From contig CM065325.1 of NCBI GenBank assembly GCA_033032175.1, positions 13,792,930-13,856,929 of the forward strand: a stretch of 64,000 nt of DNA, in the 5' to 3' direction. The position numbers were made by a program, and so were the translations under genes. This document shows, piece after piece, positions 24,863-36,850 of the stretch; position 1 is the first letter of the stretch; every line of letters begins with the position of its first letter. The DNA is from Saturnia japonica (taxonomy: Eukaryota; Arthropoda; Insecta; Lepidoptera; Saturniidae). Below the pieces are notes generated by a model. The model was not told the DNA's origin. It searched no databases and was given only the letters and a program-made list of their open reading frames with translations.

Positions 24863-25306
24863 TTTCTTCGGTATTTGTATAAAAATATCAATTGTTGTTA
24901 TTCGTGAAAATATTTCATTTTTAGAATCTCAGCTCGATTTTAATTAGTGAGCCGTATTCGAATCGGAAAATTAAAACTTTTTCGCGAGCTTTTGTTTTCC
25001 TCTCGAAAAACATCCACAGGACCAAACGTGACACTAAATTAATTAAGGGACCATTTTTCCTTCACAATTTTTATAATTATTTCACTAAGATGTTTGATTT
25101 AAGTATTTTTTAGAATTGTAGTTCGGCGCAAAAATGACGTCACCAATTCGCGATGGAATGGTGCTGGTTGCGGCAACCACGGAATTTATAAAATAGACTT
25201 TTGATGGCACTAGTGGCTCGCACTAACATAATCCCACTTAAAGCAAGGCCACCCAATTCATTTTGGAGGTGGGTTGATTCCATTTTAACCGATGGGTCAC
25301 CTAATA
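24863..25306. other. No recognisable feature
   Basis: Flank into which the mariner at 25307 inserted. The segment 25140-25306 is less AT-rich but unassigned. Confidence 0.4.
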
Positions 25307-26517
25307 TTAGGTCCTTACACATGAAATTGGCGTTTTGTTGAACTGGTCACTTTGATCTCAAATATCTGGCGACTAGTTAGAAATTCCAAATTCAAATTTA
25401 TTCCAAATTTAGGCTTGTGTATTTGTGTTTCGAATTTAGTGGTTCATTTCTTTCGCACCATTTTATTTTTCTTTGACATCGTTCTTTTCACAAAATAGAA
25501 AATTTAAAATATCGCCTTATTTACGAATATAAGTTCCATTGTGGCATCAGCACTGCAGAATCATCACGAAGGATTAATGATATGTATGGGAAAGCTACTG
25601 TAAAAGAAAACACGGTACGTTTTTGGTTCCTAAAATTATTGTTTTGGAAATTTTGACCTACCAAACAAACCCCGTGGACGGCCGGAGACCCTAGCTGAAA
25701 ATGAAGAATCAAAGGTGATCGTTGAAGCGGGTCATTCGCAAACCACATCAGACTTAGCGGCAGGCTTCGGTGTGTGTTAAAAAATAATTCTCTTGAAACA
25801 AACAGCAAAAGTGAAAAAGCTCGAGAAATGGGTTACATGGGTTACATTACTCAACCGTCACAATAATGAGGGAATTTTGAATCCTTTACGACAATCGGAA
25901 ACGCTCATTACAGTGGTTGAACCCAGGAGAACCGGCCAAATCTGTCCCAAGCGAAAGTCGTCTCAGAAAATGGTAGTGGTGAGTGTTTGGTGGACCAGTG
26001 CTGGTGTCACACACTACAGCTTCGTAAGATCTGTTCAGATCATAACGGCAGATCTGTATTATCAACAATTGTAAACCATGATGGAAAAGCTAGCCGCTAA
26101 ACAAACGAGACTGGTCAATATCTCAAGCCCACTGCTGATTCAGAACAACGCTAGACCCCATACTTTACGACCGACGGTCGCTAAATTAGAGGAACTGCGG
26201 TTGGAATGTCTCCGAAATCCACCATATTCCCGGGACATTGCTCCAACAGATTACCACTGGTTTGGGATTTTGGACAATTTCTTGCAAGGAAAATAAATTC
26301 AATTCCGATGAGGCTGTCCAAACTGCCTTCAAAGATTTTATTGATCCTTGCTCCCACAATTTTTTCATCAATGGAATCCAATTAACTACCTTTAAAATGG
26401 CGAAAGTGCATAGATAATAATGGTAGATACTTCGATTGATTAAATGTATAATTTCATAATATTTTTTTCATTTTACTTTTACCATATAAAACGTTAATTT
26501 TATATGTAAGGACCTAA
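25307..26517 (+). mobile_element. Mariner transposon, cecropia-type, inactive
   Basis: The left terminal repeat TTAGGTCCTTACACATGAAA continues into TTGGCGTTTTGT; the right end is its diverged inverse (reverse complement TTAGGTCCTTACATATAAAA). A TA precedes the left end. The length of 1.21 kb is close to a full mariner (about 1.3 kb). These ends resemble cecropia-subfamily elements. The encoded transposase is broken (see the pseudogene entry), so the copy is fossil. Confidence 0.9.
25513..26415 (+). pseudogene. Mariner transposase pseudogene
   Basis: Pieces in several frames cover most of a mariner transposase. The N-terminal helix-turn-helix region reads RLIYEYKFHCGISTAESSRR then INDMYGKATVKENTVRFWF (from 25513). 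The catalytic core includes ILYDNRKRSLQWLNPGE, then VSVWWTSAGVTHYSF. The stretch carrying the first catalytic Asp (usually ..CDEKW) is missing. A stop at 26072-26074 interrupts QQL*TMMEKLAAKQ. The second Asp of the DD34D triad is Asn in LLIQNNARPH (26144-26146). The third Asp is kept in PYSRDIAPTDYH. After LDNFLQGK a stop and frame change lead to a readable C-terminus (FNSDEAVQTAFKDFIDP). Minus-strand frames here are shadows. Confidence 0.9.
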
Positions 26518-28440
26518 AATTTACGATCATGATAGCTTCAAATATTTCAAATAAAATGCACCGGCAGCTTATTAATGGTGTTGACCGGCAACATATTGTA
26601 GCACCCTTGTGATATCGCCATAGTCGGCCATAGTCACTCCAAGGTATAAAAGTCAGTAAAATGTACTTACATTATTATCATTATTACATTTTTTTTTTGC
26701 GTATTTTTTGTTTTGTTGCCAAAGAACTTCTTACGTTAAAATTTTATCAACGTATACGATGGTTTCTATTTAGCTGAATAAAAGTTGCCTCACACTCCAC
26801 GTTTACTGTTCGACTAAATAAAATAACTTACGTTTAATTTTTTAAACGTTTTCAACAATACACTTTTAGATTCAACAAGGAAATTGCGAAAATTGCTTCA
26901 AAAACTTTTCTAAACAACAAAACGGTCATAACCATTCGTATTTTCCGCACTTCAAAAATTACAAGTCATAAGCGAATAGAAGCGAATTTTGTTTTTGTTA
27001 CATTTGTTTAACCGAAACGATATTTATCATGATTTTAATATTTAAAACTACAAACTAATGAAGCTTTCGCTTCAACGCAATGAGCGGAATCAATAGATAA
27101 ACGTTGTTTTCAATATTCTAATAAAACTGGGAAACTTGTTAGAGCGTAGTTTTCCTGATATCTCAAAAAACGGAAGTAGAATATTTTTGGAAAATTCCAA
27201 CACTTTTTAATTGTTGGATTTATTACACGTGAAGAAATATTTTTACTTTTTAACAAAAATAATATATAACAATATGTTATAACTAAATAAAACGCAAAAA
27301 CGCGACGTGACGTCATCATATAATAAATAAAAGTAAGGTTAAATGCATTAAGGTAACGGTTGTGCAAAGTTGACTATACTAGAATTTCAATTGTGAAATT
27401 TCTTCTGCGTATATAATTTTAAAGCCACTATTTCAACGCTAGTAATAATTTTAGCCTTGTAGCGACACACAGCGACATCTATCGAGCCACATACGACGCA
27501 TCCTACATCGCACTATAGAAATTAACTCTTCGATTGAGTGTATATACAAGAACCCGACTTCAACCGTTGGGCAGCTGCCCACCAGACATAACACCCGTCT
27601 GGTCGGAGGATCCTCCCTTTGCAATAGTTCATTCCACAGCCTCTTATCACAGGATCTCAACTGTGTAGATTCATTGAACCTTAATGTCGCACTTTCTGTG
27701 CTGTGTTTCCAAAATCACAGACAACAATCGTAAAATTCAGCAGGAAAAAGTAAATAATTATTTTTCTAGATCTGTATTAGTTTTTTCATTAGAAAATTAT
27801 AAACTATTTAACTATAATTATTACATATATTTTCAACTCGCGGATTTATGATCCATGTTATTATTTCCATATCCACTTGTGTACATAAAGACAATCAACA
27901 TAAATTTATAAATAAAAATAAAAAGTACAAAATGACAGACTAAGATTCCATCACAGACTCCAAATAATCCCTTACAAGAATTGTAAATAAAACAAATCGC
28001 TTTAATACTTTAAATTGTACCATCACGCAAAGGTAATAGTTGCCATCGAGTTACGAAATGAGGCTCTCTGTATGCAAAACTTTGATGTCTTATATTGAAC
28101 AATAATAATAAATAACAAAGACAAATGTTTTACAGCTGCCGTAAGTTGGAGCTTTGCTTTGTGGTTTAGGCGGATATATTTAATTTTAGCGCTTACTTTG
28201 TGCTCTTTGAAACGATTGTAATACGTATCCAGAGCTCGAGCGACAATGCCTTCAAGCTGGTCGTTGACTGGTTATAAATTGCGCGCGGTCACCGATTATA
28301 TCTGTTGTATCACGTCCAGCTAATACTACGGAGTCTATAATCACATCTTTTATTTTATTTATTTATTTATATAAGCACACATTACATATTATTAACAAAA
28401 TAGGAATAAATCTCAAAATTTTACATGTGTTATAATCCAA
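26518..28440. other. Unassigned, with one GC-richer piece
   Basis: At 27306-27340 'gtgacgtcatcatataataa' is shared with 60030-60060. The segment 27450-27665 is GC-richer, contains the palindrome GGGCAGCTGCCC, and carries a 69-codon minus frame. It could be a LINE tail but I cannot name it. The rest is AT-rich. Confidence 0.35.
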
Positions 28441-28449
28441 TTTATTAGT

Positions 28450-28500
28450 GCACGAAACGAAACGAAACGAAACCAAACGAAAAAAAAAAACAAGAAAGAA
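28450..28500 (+). repeat. (ACGAA)n microsatellite and A-run
   Basis: About five tandem copies of a 5-base unit (cacgaaacgaaacgaaacg...) followed by an A-rich stretch. Confidence 0.75.
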
Positions 28501-28897
28501 ATAAATTCGTCACTTGCATGCAGAATTACATTATAATGAATATATTAAAATAAAGTAAAGTATCTTTGAATTACATATCGGAATCGACTTAGTTCAAGTT
28601 AAATATATCAATAGGATCCATATTTAGATCGTTATAATGTTCGATATTATTGTATGAACGACACATACTTGCTATTGGACAGTTGAAAGATATATTGTTT
28701 TTTATAAAAAGGGATATGAAATAATTTTGTGCTTCTACTACGGATTTTGATGTTGAAGCTTACCATGTTCAGAAGTTGTGGACAGTCTATAGTAGAATGA
28801 ACAATTTTATGAAGATAAATTAATTCACTTGCTTGCCTTCTACTAGAGAGAGGAGATTTTAAAGTGCATGGCACGTTATATGTGATTAACCAGTGTT
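28501..28897. other. No recognisable feature
   Basis: AT-rich. The 75-codon minus frame at 28647-28874 matches nothing known. Confidence 0.4.
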
Positions 28898-28953
28898 TCT
28901 CATATTACATAAGATGCTTCGACTTATATTGAAGCATCTTAGTTATTATGAGA
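28898..28953. repeat. Imperfect 23-bp inverted repeat (hairpin)
   Basis: Arms 28898-28920 and 28931-28953 pair at 20 of 23 positions, with a 10-base loop (gacttatatt) and a central GAAGCATCTTA/TAAGATGCTTC core. It could be a foldback element or a small-RNA precursor; no expression can be inferred. Confidence 0.7.
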
Positions 28954-29029
28954 TGTTGGTTGGTTGGTTGGAGGGGAACCTTGTCCTTGAAACACGATGC
29001 CGTTTGTTTTACAGTAACTCGGCAAAATG

Positions 29030-29250
29030 AATTCGCTTTACTTGCTGGAAAGTACAGTGCAGTCTAGAAATAACCGTTATGCAAATAAAGGTGCAGAGAA
29101 AACCAAAGAAGGTCCTGGGTTCGATTCTCAGGTCGAGCAAAGTGTTATTGGGTTTTTCTATGAAATTCTCAGTAGATTATTAGTCCAACATAGAAGAGTG
29201 GAAGAGGAAAATGCAGAAGACAGGGACATGATTAAATGTATAATTAGTTA
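29030..29250 (+). mobile_element. SINE-like repeat with B box
   Basis: 'ggtcctgggttcgattctca' followed by 'ggtcgagcaaagtgttattg' and 'ggtttttct' matches a body found in lepidopteran SINEs; ggttcgattc at 29118-29127 is a good B box. The A box is not clear. The 74-codon frame across it is incidental. Confidence 0.5.
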
Positions 29251-29689
29251 GATCGATTTTTACGGATAGGGATTTGTTAGATCGCGACTTATTTTCATAT
29301 ACGGCAACAGCTCAAGCCGAGGTTCGGTTACTTTGGCAACCTTGAGCTTATTGCCTCGCTTTTACGGTTGAGTGCCTTCCGCGCTCTCTAATGGCTTCAG
29401 GGCCCTTAAGGCTAATAAATAGTATAGTCAGTTCGAAAAAAAAAAAGATGAAAATATGTTGTGCCAGGTGGGATAAGAGTTAGAGAAGAAGAATATGGCA
29501 AATAATAGGCAATCACTGCTTTTTTACGAATGATTACCGAAGCACTAACAGGGCACTAGTACTTCAACAAACGTTTTTTGATGTGAAGCATCTAATGCGG
29601 TGAGTCAGACCGGTTGTGTAGATGCCTTTGACCCAATGTTGCCGAAGTGCAGCTAAGGTTTTTTTTAATGGACAGACTGGATCATTTCA
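29251..29689. other. No recognisable feature
   Basis: Mixed composition with an A-run at about 29438-29448 that may be the tail of an unrecognised element. No open frame. Confidence 0.35.
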
Positions 29690-29830
29690 AAGTTTCATAT
29701 TAAAACGTGGTTAGATTAAAAGCGGTTGGTGGGAATTCGCGACCACCATACACATAGTAATAAAATAAACATCTTCACAGTGCCTTTCTTTTGGTTTGTC
29801 GTGTTTCGGGATCACCCAATATTTTTTTGG
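29690..29830 (-). repeat. Family A fragment
   Basis: The reverse complement reads 'tgggtgatcccgaaacacga', 'caaaccaaaagaaaggcact', 'actatgtgtatggtggtcgc', the central block of family A. It is close to the copy at 39490-39600. Confidence 0.6.
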
Positions 29831-30534
29831 CGTTTTTTTTTCACATCTGACAGGCGTCTTGTGACAGCCAACTATTTTAAATCTAGGTGTTGCTGAAAGC
29901 CCCCTGTGCCAAGCATGCATGGGAGTAGAAGAAACTGAATTGGCCCATTACGGGGTTAAACACCTTGGCACGCCAAAAACTCTTCCAGAGGTTTTTAACA
30001 ACATCGGGTGACTTGTAGACTTCTTGGAAGAATTGGGCTGGCACGATTAATTCGGCCAGTATCACGCAGAATAGACACACATGGACGTCGATTTACCGAA
30101 ATTAAGCCCGTGTAAACCTGATACTTGAACATGTCTAACAAAATTCTTGGGATGTTATTTTATTATGGTCAGAGTTAGTTAAGCTGGATTTAATAATATA
30201 ATAAAGAATTTTAGTGGGAGGCACCTGAACAGTTCGTATATCCTTTTCATTCGCAGTATGATTTACGTATAAACTTAAATAATAAACTACTTCTAAAGCA
30301 TAATCACCGTCACATATTACATACGAGGTTGAAAATGGGAACTTTGTCGAATTAATTCCAACAGGCAAATTGAATTCTCAGAGACCGAAGCCCCGAATTG
30401 AACCCGTATTGAACTACTTTCAGAGTTTTTATGGTTCCTTGGTGTATTTCAGCGGTTTAATATGAAATTACAGGACATTATTTTTAGAAATCTTTTTTGA
30501 GTAACTCGGCAAATTGAAGGTATTCTCACCCCTC
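29831..30534. other. No recognisable feature
   Basis: Minus-strand frames of 65-77 codons at 29883-30368 have no recognisable content. Confidence 0.4.
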
Positions 30535-30835
30535 ATGGTAAGCACAGTATAATTTAAACACAACGGTGACCACCGAGAGATCGAATTCGATCGACGGTCG
30601 CTGCTATTATACCGTATAAAAATATTTCTTCACGTTACCCTTAAAGGACTTGATATCGCCAGAAGGGGGAAACACATTAACCGTGAAGAGTTTCAGTTTC
30701 ACGGTACGACATAAACTAAATCTTAGATAACTTTTTAGTTTGTGTCGAGATGGAGGTTACCGTAAAACTGAGACGCCGAAGTCCAGCGCATATGGTTCTG
30801 TTGTGGAATGGAGAGGAGAGAATTAGACAGAACAA
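30535..30835 (+). repeat. Interspersed repeat, inverse partner of 1490-1760
   Basis: Starts 'atggtaagcacagtataatt', continues through 'cacaacggtgaccaccgaga', 'ttcttcacgttacccttaa', 'accgtgaagagtttcagtttc' and 'gtgtcgagatggaggttacc', and ends near 'tggaatggagaggag'. The order matches the minus strand of 1490-1760, so the family is at least 300 bp long. Non-coding. Confidence 0.65.
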
Positions 30836-31212
30836 CTCTTCAGAACACTCACCATGATGATTATATCGTTTTTATGCTTATTAATTTGTTTTTGAATTTT
30901 TACATCTTTTGTCATGTTTAGTAGAGTAGTCCAGTCAAATAAGATTTTAAATCAAAAGATTAGCACTCAACTTTGCATTTTTGATATAACGTACTTTTAA
31001 TTATACAAAAACAATATGTGTGGGCTTTAGCGTCCGCAACTCCCGGACAAGGGTTGAAAAATATATTTTAAAAGTGTTATTCCGCAACTACTCGAAAACG
31101 GTAAAAGTTTAAATATAATGTGTAGAGCTAAAAAATTTACATGAAGAAGGTTATAAAAGGGCATCATGTGACGGAAGTACGACATGATAAAATTAGCCAT
31201 CAATGACAATAA
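30836..31212. other. No recognisable feature
   Basis: AT-rich with a 60-codon minus frame only. Confidence 0.4.
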
Positions 31213-31710
31213 TCTTATACTAATACTGTAATAGCTAGCCTTTAATGTGATTTTTCTTAAATAACTCGGAACAAAAAGCGCTCCCGAACTGCTTTATTCA
31301 CGTGCGCTGCCGTAAAGGTTAGTCATATATAAATACAATGTTCTAATAAAATAGTGGTACTTAGTATATCTAAAAAAAGTTCGCGACACAATATGCGTAT
31401 GTATTATAAATAAGTCACAATAAATTCTCATATAAGAGCATTATTTTTAGTCATGGAATTCTTACAAACTAAAGTTACTTTATCATCAAGACAATTTTAT
31501 GAAGATAAACTTTGCCGTTTTCAGCATGTTATTTGGCCACATAATTTGAGAGGTAATGGAAAATTAAAATAATGCAAACACTCGGCGTGCGATGTGTCGT
31601 ATAGTCCTGGCGACCCGATAAAAATTTTGTTTATTACTGTAGTGTTATAAATCATCAATCAGAGATTTCTTCTAAATTACGTGCGGGTGAAAACGCGCGG
31701 CACAGCTACT
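31213..31710 (+). mobile_element. Helitron-like element, family 2
   Basis: Starts TCTTATACTAATACTG after an A and ends 'gcgcggcacagctact', i.e. TC...CTACT. The body matches 11130-11817 and 39637-40218 ('aagcgctcccgaactgcttt', 'acttagtatatctaaaaaaa', 'gagcattatttttagtcatg'). It lacks the (TTTG)n stretch near the 5' end. Confidence 0.65.
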
Positions 31711-32062
31711 GTGAAATAGTTTCACTGACTTCAAATTTTGATTGTTGAATAATTTATCATGCATGAATAAACATTATTTACAATTGTATATTAAAATAAT
31801 GTTTATATCCAACGTTAAATTATTTTTACACGGTAAAAAATAAAAGTCAGTAAAGTTAATTTAATACGTGATTTTCAATGATGGGTAACTTCATCATGTT
31901 TTTGAAATGTGGTATAAATTTCTTGGAGTTTTTTTTTGTTTTGTTACGCTAAAGATGTACTCATACAACTTCTTACGTGTACATAAGTACACACATATTT
32001 GTTTCTTACGCGCTCATACATGGATGCTTTTATGAGGATTAATAACTAACATTGAAACAATG
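31711..32062. other. No recognisable feature
   Basis: AT-rich spacer between the Helitron-like copy and the SINE. Confidence 0.4.
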
Positions 32063-32333
32063 ATGGCTCAGTCGTAGCGTATACGGACGTTGCATCGATC
32101 GACGCGAGTTCGAATCATTGCAATAAATCTGAGCTTTCGGTGAAGGAAAAATTTATGATGAAACCATAGCATGTTGGTAGAGCTTTTTCTAAAGTGCGCC
32201 TAGCTAGCTACCACCCTCAGGGTGAAAATCTGTCGTCAATTACCCATAGGTGTGTTCCGACAGCTGTACTTGAGAGCCAGTCTTCCACTAGGCTTAGCGT
32301 GTTACCATATTGGGACACATCGTCACTTATGTT
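32063..32333 (+). mobile_element. tRNA-derived SINE, family 2
   Basis: Head with A box 'tggctcagtcg' (32064-32074) and B box 'agttcgaatc' (32107-32116), then 'gtgaaggaaaaatttatgat' + 'gaaaccatag' and a body with 'taccaccctcagggtgaaaa', 'aggtgtgttccgacagctgt'. Related copies: 35001-35270 (plus), 7738-7945 and 40252-40440 (minus, headless). The 67-codon frame at 32194 is incidental. Confidence 0.75.
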
Positions 32334-33351
32334 AAAAAACTTTTTAATTATAAATAAAAAGGTGATAAATTTAATAAATGGAATAAAAATTATATAATAT
32401 ATAAATTAACGTTCATCCAAACCGGGAGTGGAAAACTTTTGGAAAATTGTTTTAAACACTTTATATGTTGAAAATAATACCTATGAACAATTATTTTTCA
32501 TCAATACATCGTGAAAAGTGATTGAAAATATATTTTTATCTAAATAAAAAATATCTCACAAAAATGCTGCTTTATGGTCCCGTAACGTCATCATTCATTT
32601 TATATGTCATTTTGTATGATAACAGTGACAAGTTGGTCAATTCACGCAAAAGTCTATCGTTCATATTTACTGAATGGTGACGTCACGTTTTCTAATCGGC
32701 GTTTCAAATCAAGTGACTTACAGACAAAAAATATAAATTTTCCAAAGGGAAAATTAACTAAATAAACCATTAAGTACTTTTACAGATTTGTATTGTTTTA
32801 GGATTTTTATCTATAGACCAATATTACTGAATAATTTATTTTAATTTTAAACATACAGTCAACTCGCGGATTGAGTTGAATCTTTTGTGCAGTTGTCGTT
32901 GCATTTTTCAATTTCTGCTATGTATAGAAATTCAAACCCTGAACTCCAAATAGAAGAGAGAAAAATCCTATCCATTATACCTATGTGAAAAATGCATAAA
33001 AGAAAATTACCACCCGTAAAGTGTAAAAGTTGTTAACGAATTGCAATTATTACCCCTTTAAGCGGCAGACGTTAAATACAACTATAAAACTACCAATAAA
33101 TGTAGGTAGTATTATTACTCTATCGTAGCGTTTTAAGGTGACCGCTCTACCGTCTCTGAGGCTCAACCAACTTGACGTAATTGAGTTTCAACACTTAATT
33201 GTCGGTAGTTGCCGGTCTTGCTGTAAACTTGGCGGTGATTCTTAAATACTACGATACTTTTGAAGTCGTATGATTTATTTTTTTCTATCCCAAACAATCT
33301 TTTGTGCGCTTTCTTTATTACTGTATTGTGATATTAGATTATTTTACTATT
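32334..33351. other. No recognisable feature
   Basis: AT-rich with no open frame above 60 codons. Confidence 0.4.
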
Positions 33352-33718
33352 ACTAGCGATCGCCCTAAGGTCGAAATTCGAAGAGCGACTTTTAAATCAT
33401 AGACTATTATCTGTTTGGCATTTGCAGTATTCATGAAACTAAACAATGAGTATTATCTACATCACTTGCTGTCACTTTTCGTTGAGTGACAATGTCAATA
33501 TTTTGCGGGGTCTAAGTTCAATGGCACTGGTCGGTTTAGGATTCGCAGTATTAATTTATTTTATTTAATATATTAGTAAAAGATATTATAGATAAATTTT
33601 AGCTTTCTGCACTACTTCTCCATATAAACTCTAACCATGCCAAATCTCACAGTCTTCCGTGCACGCAATGCGCTTAAAGAGGGGTACAAAGTTTTTAATT
33701 CACTTATTAATATAATGA
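33352..33718 (-). mobile_element. Helitron-like element, family 3, full length
   Basis: Left end ACTAGCGATCGCCCTAAGG is the reverse complement of the family's GCGATCGCTAGT 3' terminus; the right end reads TCATTATATTAATAAGTG on the minus strand. The body matches 57749-58113 almost throughout. Non-coding. Confidence 0.7.
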
Positions 33719-33784
33719 TACTTACTAAGTACTCCTTTCTAAAATGTATTTTTTTATTTATTTGTTATGAAAGTGTAGTGAATT

Positions 33785-34025
33785 AGGCGTTAGGAGATGT
33801 AGGGCACAGATAAATTTCTTTGGAGATTGGAAATACCTCCACCCAACAGAACATCGTAGCTAAATAACTTTGTGTTGTGTTCCTGTGGTGAGTAGTTTTC
33901 TAAAACTCCTCGAGGTAGGGGGGTGTTCAAGGTCTGCAACGCGCTGGTGATATCTATGGTATTACAAACGTCCATAGGCTACGGAAGCCGCTTACCATCT
34001 GGCGAGCCCTATGCTTGTTTCCACT
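33785..34025 (+). repeat. LINE-derived 3' tail repeat
   Basis: 'cctgtggtgagtagttttct', 'acgtccataggctacggaag' and 'ccgcttaccatctggcgagc' + 'cctatgcttgtttcc' form a tail common in lepidopteran genomes, probably the 3' region of a LINE. A second copy is at 51090-51360 and a fragment at 17866-17965 (minus). Confidence 0.55.
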
Positions 34026-34059
34026 TTAGTAGTTTACAAAAGGGCACTCAATCCAAATG

Positions 34060-34245
34060 TATTTTTTTGTAAATGTTGTGTCATAGCTTCTTTGTTTATG
34101 AACCGATGTCGATGATTTTTTATTTATTTGATAGGGGGTACCTCAAGGGGGATCCCATTTTCATTAGCCTTCACATTCGAAGATACACTAAGGAACTCTT
34201 TAAAATCATTGAAATTGGGTTATTTTTTTGCTAAAAATTTGTCTT
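34060..34245 (-). repeat. 'TTGAAGTCGGT' MITE-like family copy
   Basis: 'catagcttctttgtttatga', 'gggggtacctcaaggggg', 'aaggaactctttaaaatcat' are the reverse complement of blocks in 37700-37925 and 16230-16455. Confidence 0.6.
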
Positions 34246-35000
34246 GAATTGAAATGTGTGATAACTAAAAATGTATTAAGAATGTTCAACGTATTTCTTC
34301 GGTTTCATCTATTACCAAGAATATGCTATCAATTGCTATGTCGAACGATGACAGAATTTTCACCCTGCGATAATTCTAGGTGTCTAGAGGTGCTTGCATG
34401 ATTGCACCGCAGTGTTGCAAAACTACATCAATTTATTATTCTCTGTGTTTACGCTTCGCAAATTGAGGCGTGTGGAGTAAGTAATAAATATAATTTTCTT
34501 TAGTAATGTTGTTTTATTTGTAAATGATGTTGGTTAGCATTCAAATAACACAGCTGTAAATTTCGTGTAATCTACGAATTTAACACACACACACAACCGA
34601 CATACGAGACGTGTCACGACGAACTAGTCATGAAGTTACAAATATGAATGCTGGCACAGATTTGCTCAAATATGTGGAGATTAGATTGAATGTCTTATAA
34701 TATTTATTTTATTTATTTCAACGGAAACAAACAGTTACAAATTCCATATTACTTTACAAGAAAAAATAAAACACAAAACAAAATCAGTTCCCACAAAATC
34801 TAGCAATGAGCAATATGAATTGCTATTGCTATCACAAATAACAGTCCAATAGTTCAGCCAAATTAAATTAAGTTAATATATAAAAAAAAAAAAAACAATT
34901 CAAATATGGCTATAATATGTTTCGCTTTGCTCTTGGATTGGCTTCACTCATTGCGAAAAATCACATATATATAAGGTCAAGAAGAAGAAGCAATAATATC
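34246..35000. other. No recognisable feature
   Basis: AT-rich; a short (AC)n run near 34584-34594. No gene-like frame. Confidence 0.4.
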
Positions 35001-35270
35001 TCGATGGTAGCATATAAAGACAACACGTCGATCGACGTGAGTTCGATTCTCGGCGCTGAGCATCTGCTTTCAGTGAAAGGAAACATCGTGATGAAACTAT
35101 AGCGTGATGGAAGGACATTTTCTAAAGCTTGGTTAGCTTCCACCCTTATTTTGAAAATCTGTCGCCAAGCACCCATAGGTGTGTTCCGGCAGCTGCCCTT
35201 GAAAGCCAATCCTCAGACTACGCTTGTTATCATCTTGAACCATATTGCCACTTAACATCAGATGAGATTT
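35001..35270 (+). mobile_element. tRNA-derived SINE, family 2
   Basis: B box 'gagttcgattct' (35039-35050); the A box is degenerate. The body is colinear with 32063-32333 ('gtgaaaggaaacatcgtgat', 'gaaaatctgtcgccaagcac', 'ggtgtgttccggcagctgcc'). Frames at 34917-35317 on both strands are incidental. Confidence 0.7.
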
Positions 35271-35833
35271 ACTTATATAGCCAGAGTTTTAACTTATATT
35301 TCTTTGTATTCTTGTGAACTTAATAATAATAATCTCTTTGTGTTCAGGTTTACATTCTATATTATTTAATAGTTACGTCAGAATTCCTTTGAAAGCAAAA
35401 ACGTCAGACTTCGGATTATTTATTCAACTTACAAAAAAAAAATACGGAACACGAAGAGAATTAACACCTCGGAAATCGAAAGGAAAACGAAATCTTTTTT
35501 TGATTCTTTGATCCGGAATGCGAAAAAGGTCCGAACAAGCACGCCCCCGGCACTGTTGCGGCAAACGAATGAACTAATTTCAATTCGTGAATTTGTTATT
35601 CAAATTAGTTAACCCTCGGGGATGAGGTAATTACTTATTCTTTTACTTCTCAAACGGTTTCGAGATGTCAGTCGTTATGATTTTACGGTTGTTTTGTTTT
35701 ACGAGTAGGTAAACTTATTGAATTACTTAAATGAATGGATTGTTGATTGTTAACAGATATCCATAAGCTATGTCACTCTACATTCCGGTAAATCTTCTTA
35801 TAAAGATGCTACTATTACTGCAAAATTCTGATA
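35271..35833. other. No recognisable feature
   Basis: AT-rich; a 65-codon frame at 35314-35511 matches nothing. Confidence 0.4.
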
Positions 35834-36093
35834 TCTATATAGTACATATAAAATAATTGACTAACTGACATCTCAATATACAACACAAGCTACTGAGGCT
35901 AGTACCGTGAAAATTTGCATTATAGGTGAGCACAAGGGAAAGATATTAGGAAATTCAACTTCTAAGGTGGGGAAAAAGGGGCTCAAAGTTTGCACGAAAC
36001 ACCGTCATTTTTGAAGATAGATCTTTAAAAAATCAGTTAGACTAAGATATAACTCAACTACGATGCGAGCGAAGTCGCGGGAATAGTGCTAGT
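35834..36093 (+). mobile_element. Helitron-like element, another family
   Basis: Begins TCTATATAGTACATATAAAA after an A, continues 'gactaactgacatctc' and ends 'gcgagcgaagtcgcgggaat' + 'agtgctagt'. The CTAGT terminus with a GC-rich 'gcgaagtcgcgg' upstream is Helitron-like. Only this copy of its body was seen. Confidence 0.55.
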
Positions 36094-36374
36094 GAACATA
36101 TGTTTAATGAACTTATGAAGTGTAAAATTTGAATGTAATTTAAACTTAAGTTCATAGGTTGAAGTGTTGAAATGTGACGATGAAGAAACGCTAGTGAGCC
36201 ATGGCAATCTTTCGTTAACAAAGGCTTAATAAGTTTTTTGGCGCGACAGTATCAGAGACGAAGACTTGAAAGTTCTCTCCGGTCACCTCACAGCACTTTT
36301 GGTCTATATCTGTAATACGGCCATCGCCACTGGCATTTTCTAGTCGTTTCCACAGTTACAGCTCCAGCCATAGC
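36094..36374. other. No recognisable feature
   Basis: Spacer before the LINE remnant; the last part may belong to it but no frame is readable. Confidence 0.35.
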
Positions 36375-36850
36375 TCTTAACAAGCCAGGTAAAACAGTTA
36401 CGCTTCTCAATAATGACACTAAGCACACCTTAAATAAATAAGTGCAAGGCTCCACGGAGCAAATATCAAACTTCAGTCGCCCCTTTATTCTGAATCGAAT
36501 CCTTTATTGCATATAATTGTACAATTGGAGGATTTAATGCTTAATAATGTTCGCACTCTTATGGTTTTCTTCGACGTCACTGAAGCCTTTGACATGGTCC
36601 AGTAGGACGGATTAGTCTACGAAATCTACCAGTTCCAAACCCCGGACAGGTTTATTCATATCATCCGTGTTTACTTTACCGATTGGACTTTCCACTACAG
36701 AGTAGAAGGCAAACTCCCTTCACCCCACCTAATTTATGGTGGTGTTCCACCAGGCTTCATTTTGGCACCTTTCATCCTCAACATTGTACATTAGTGACCT
36801 CTCACGTCTTCCCGAATTCGAGATAGGATCCTACGCAGAAATCTATGTTA
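36375..36850 (+). pseudogene. Decayed Jockey-like LINE reverse transcriptase fragment
   Basis: A frame from about 36480 reads NPLLHIIVQLED, then TLMVFFDVTEAFDMVQ with the motif A Asp at 36573-36575, a stop at 36603-36605, then DGLVYEIYQFQTPDRFIHII, RVYFTDWTFHYRVEGK, and GGVPPGFILAPFILNIVH ending in a stop. This corresponds to (V)FLDVEKAFD.VW..GL.YKL...P..LI.II..YL..R.F.V...G and AGVPQGS.LSP.LYNIY of Jockey-clade reverse transcriptases. KPGKTVTLLNNDT upstream (about 36384) fits the preceding HPGK.P.....YRPI region. The YADD box is replaced by YAEI. Old, non-functional copy. Confidence 0.75.

Noticed and set aside
25521..26381. Minus-strand frames of 60-95 codons
   Set aside because: Shadows of the mariner transposase pseudogene on the plus strand.
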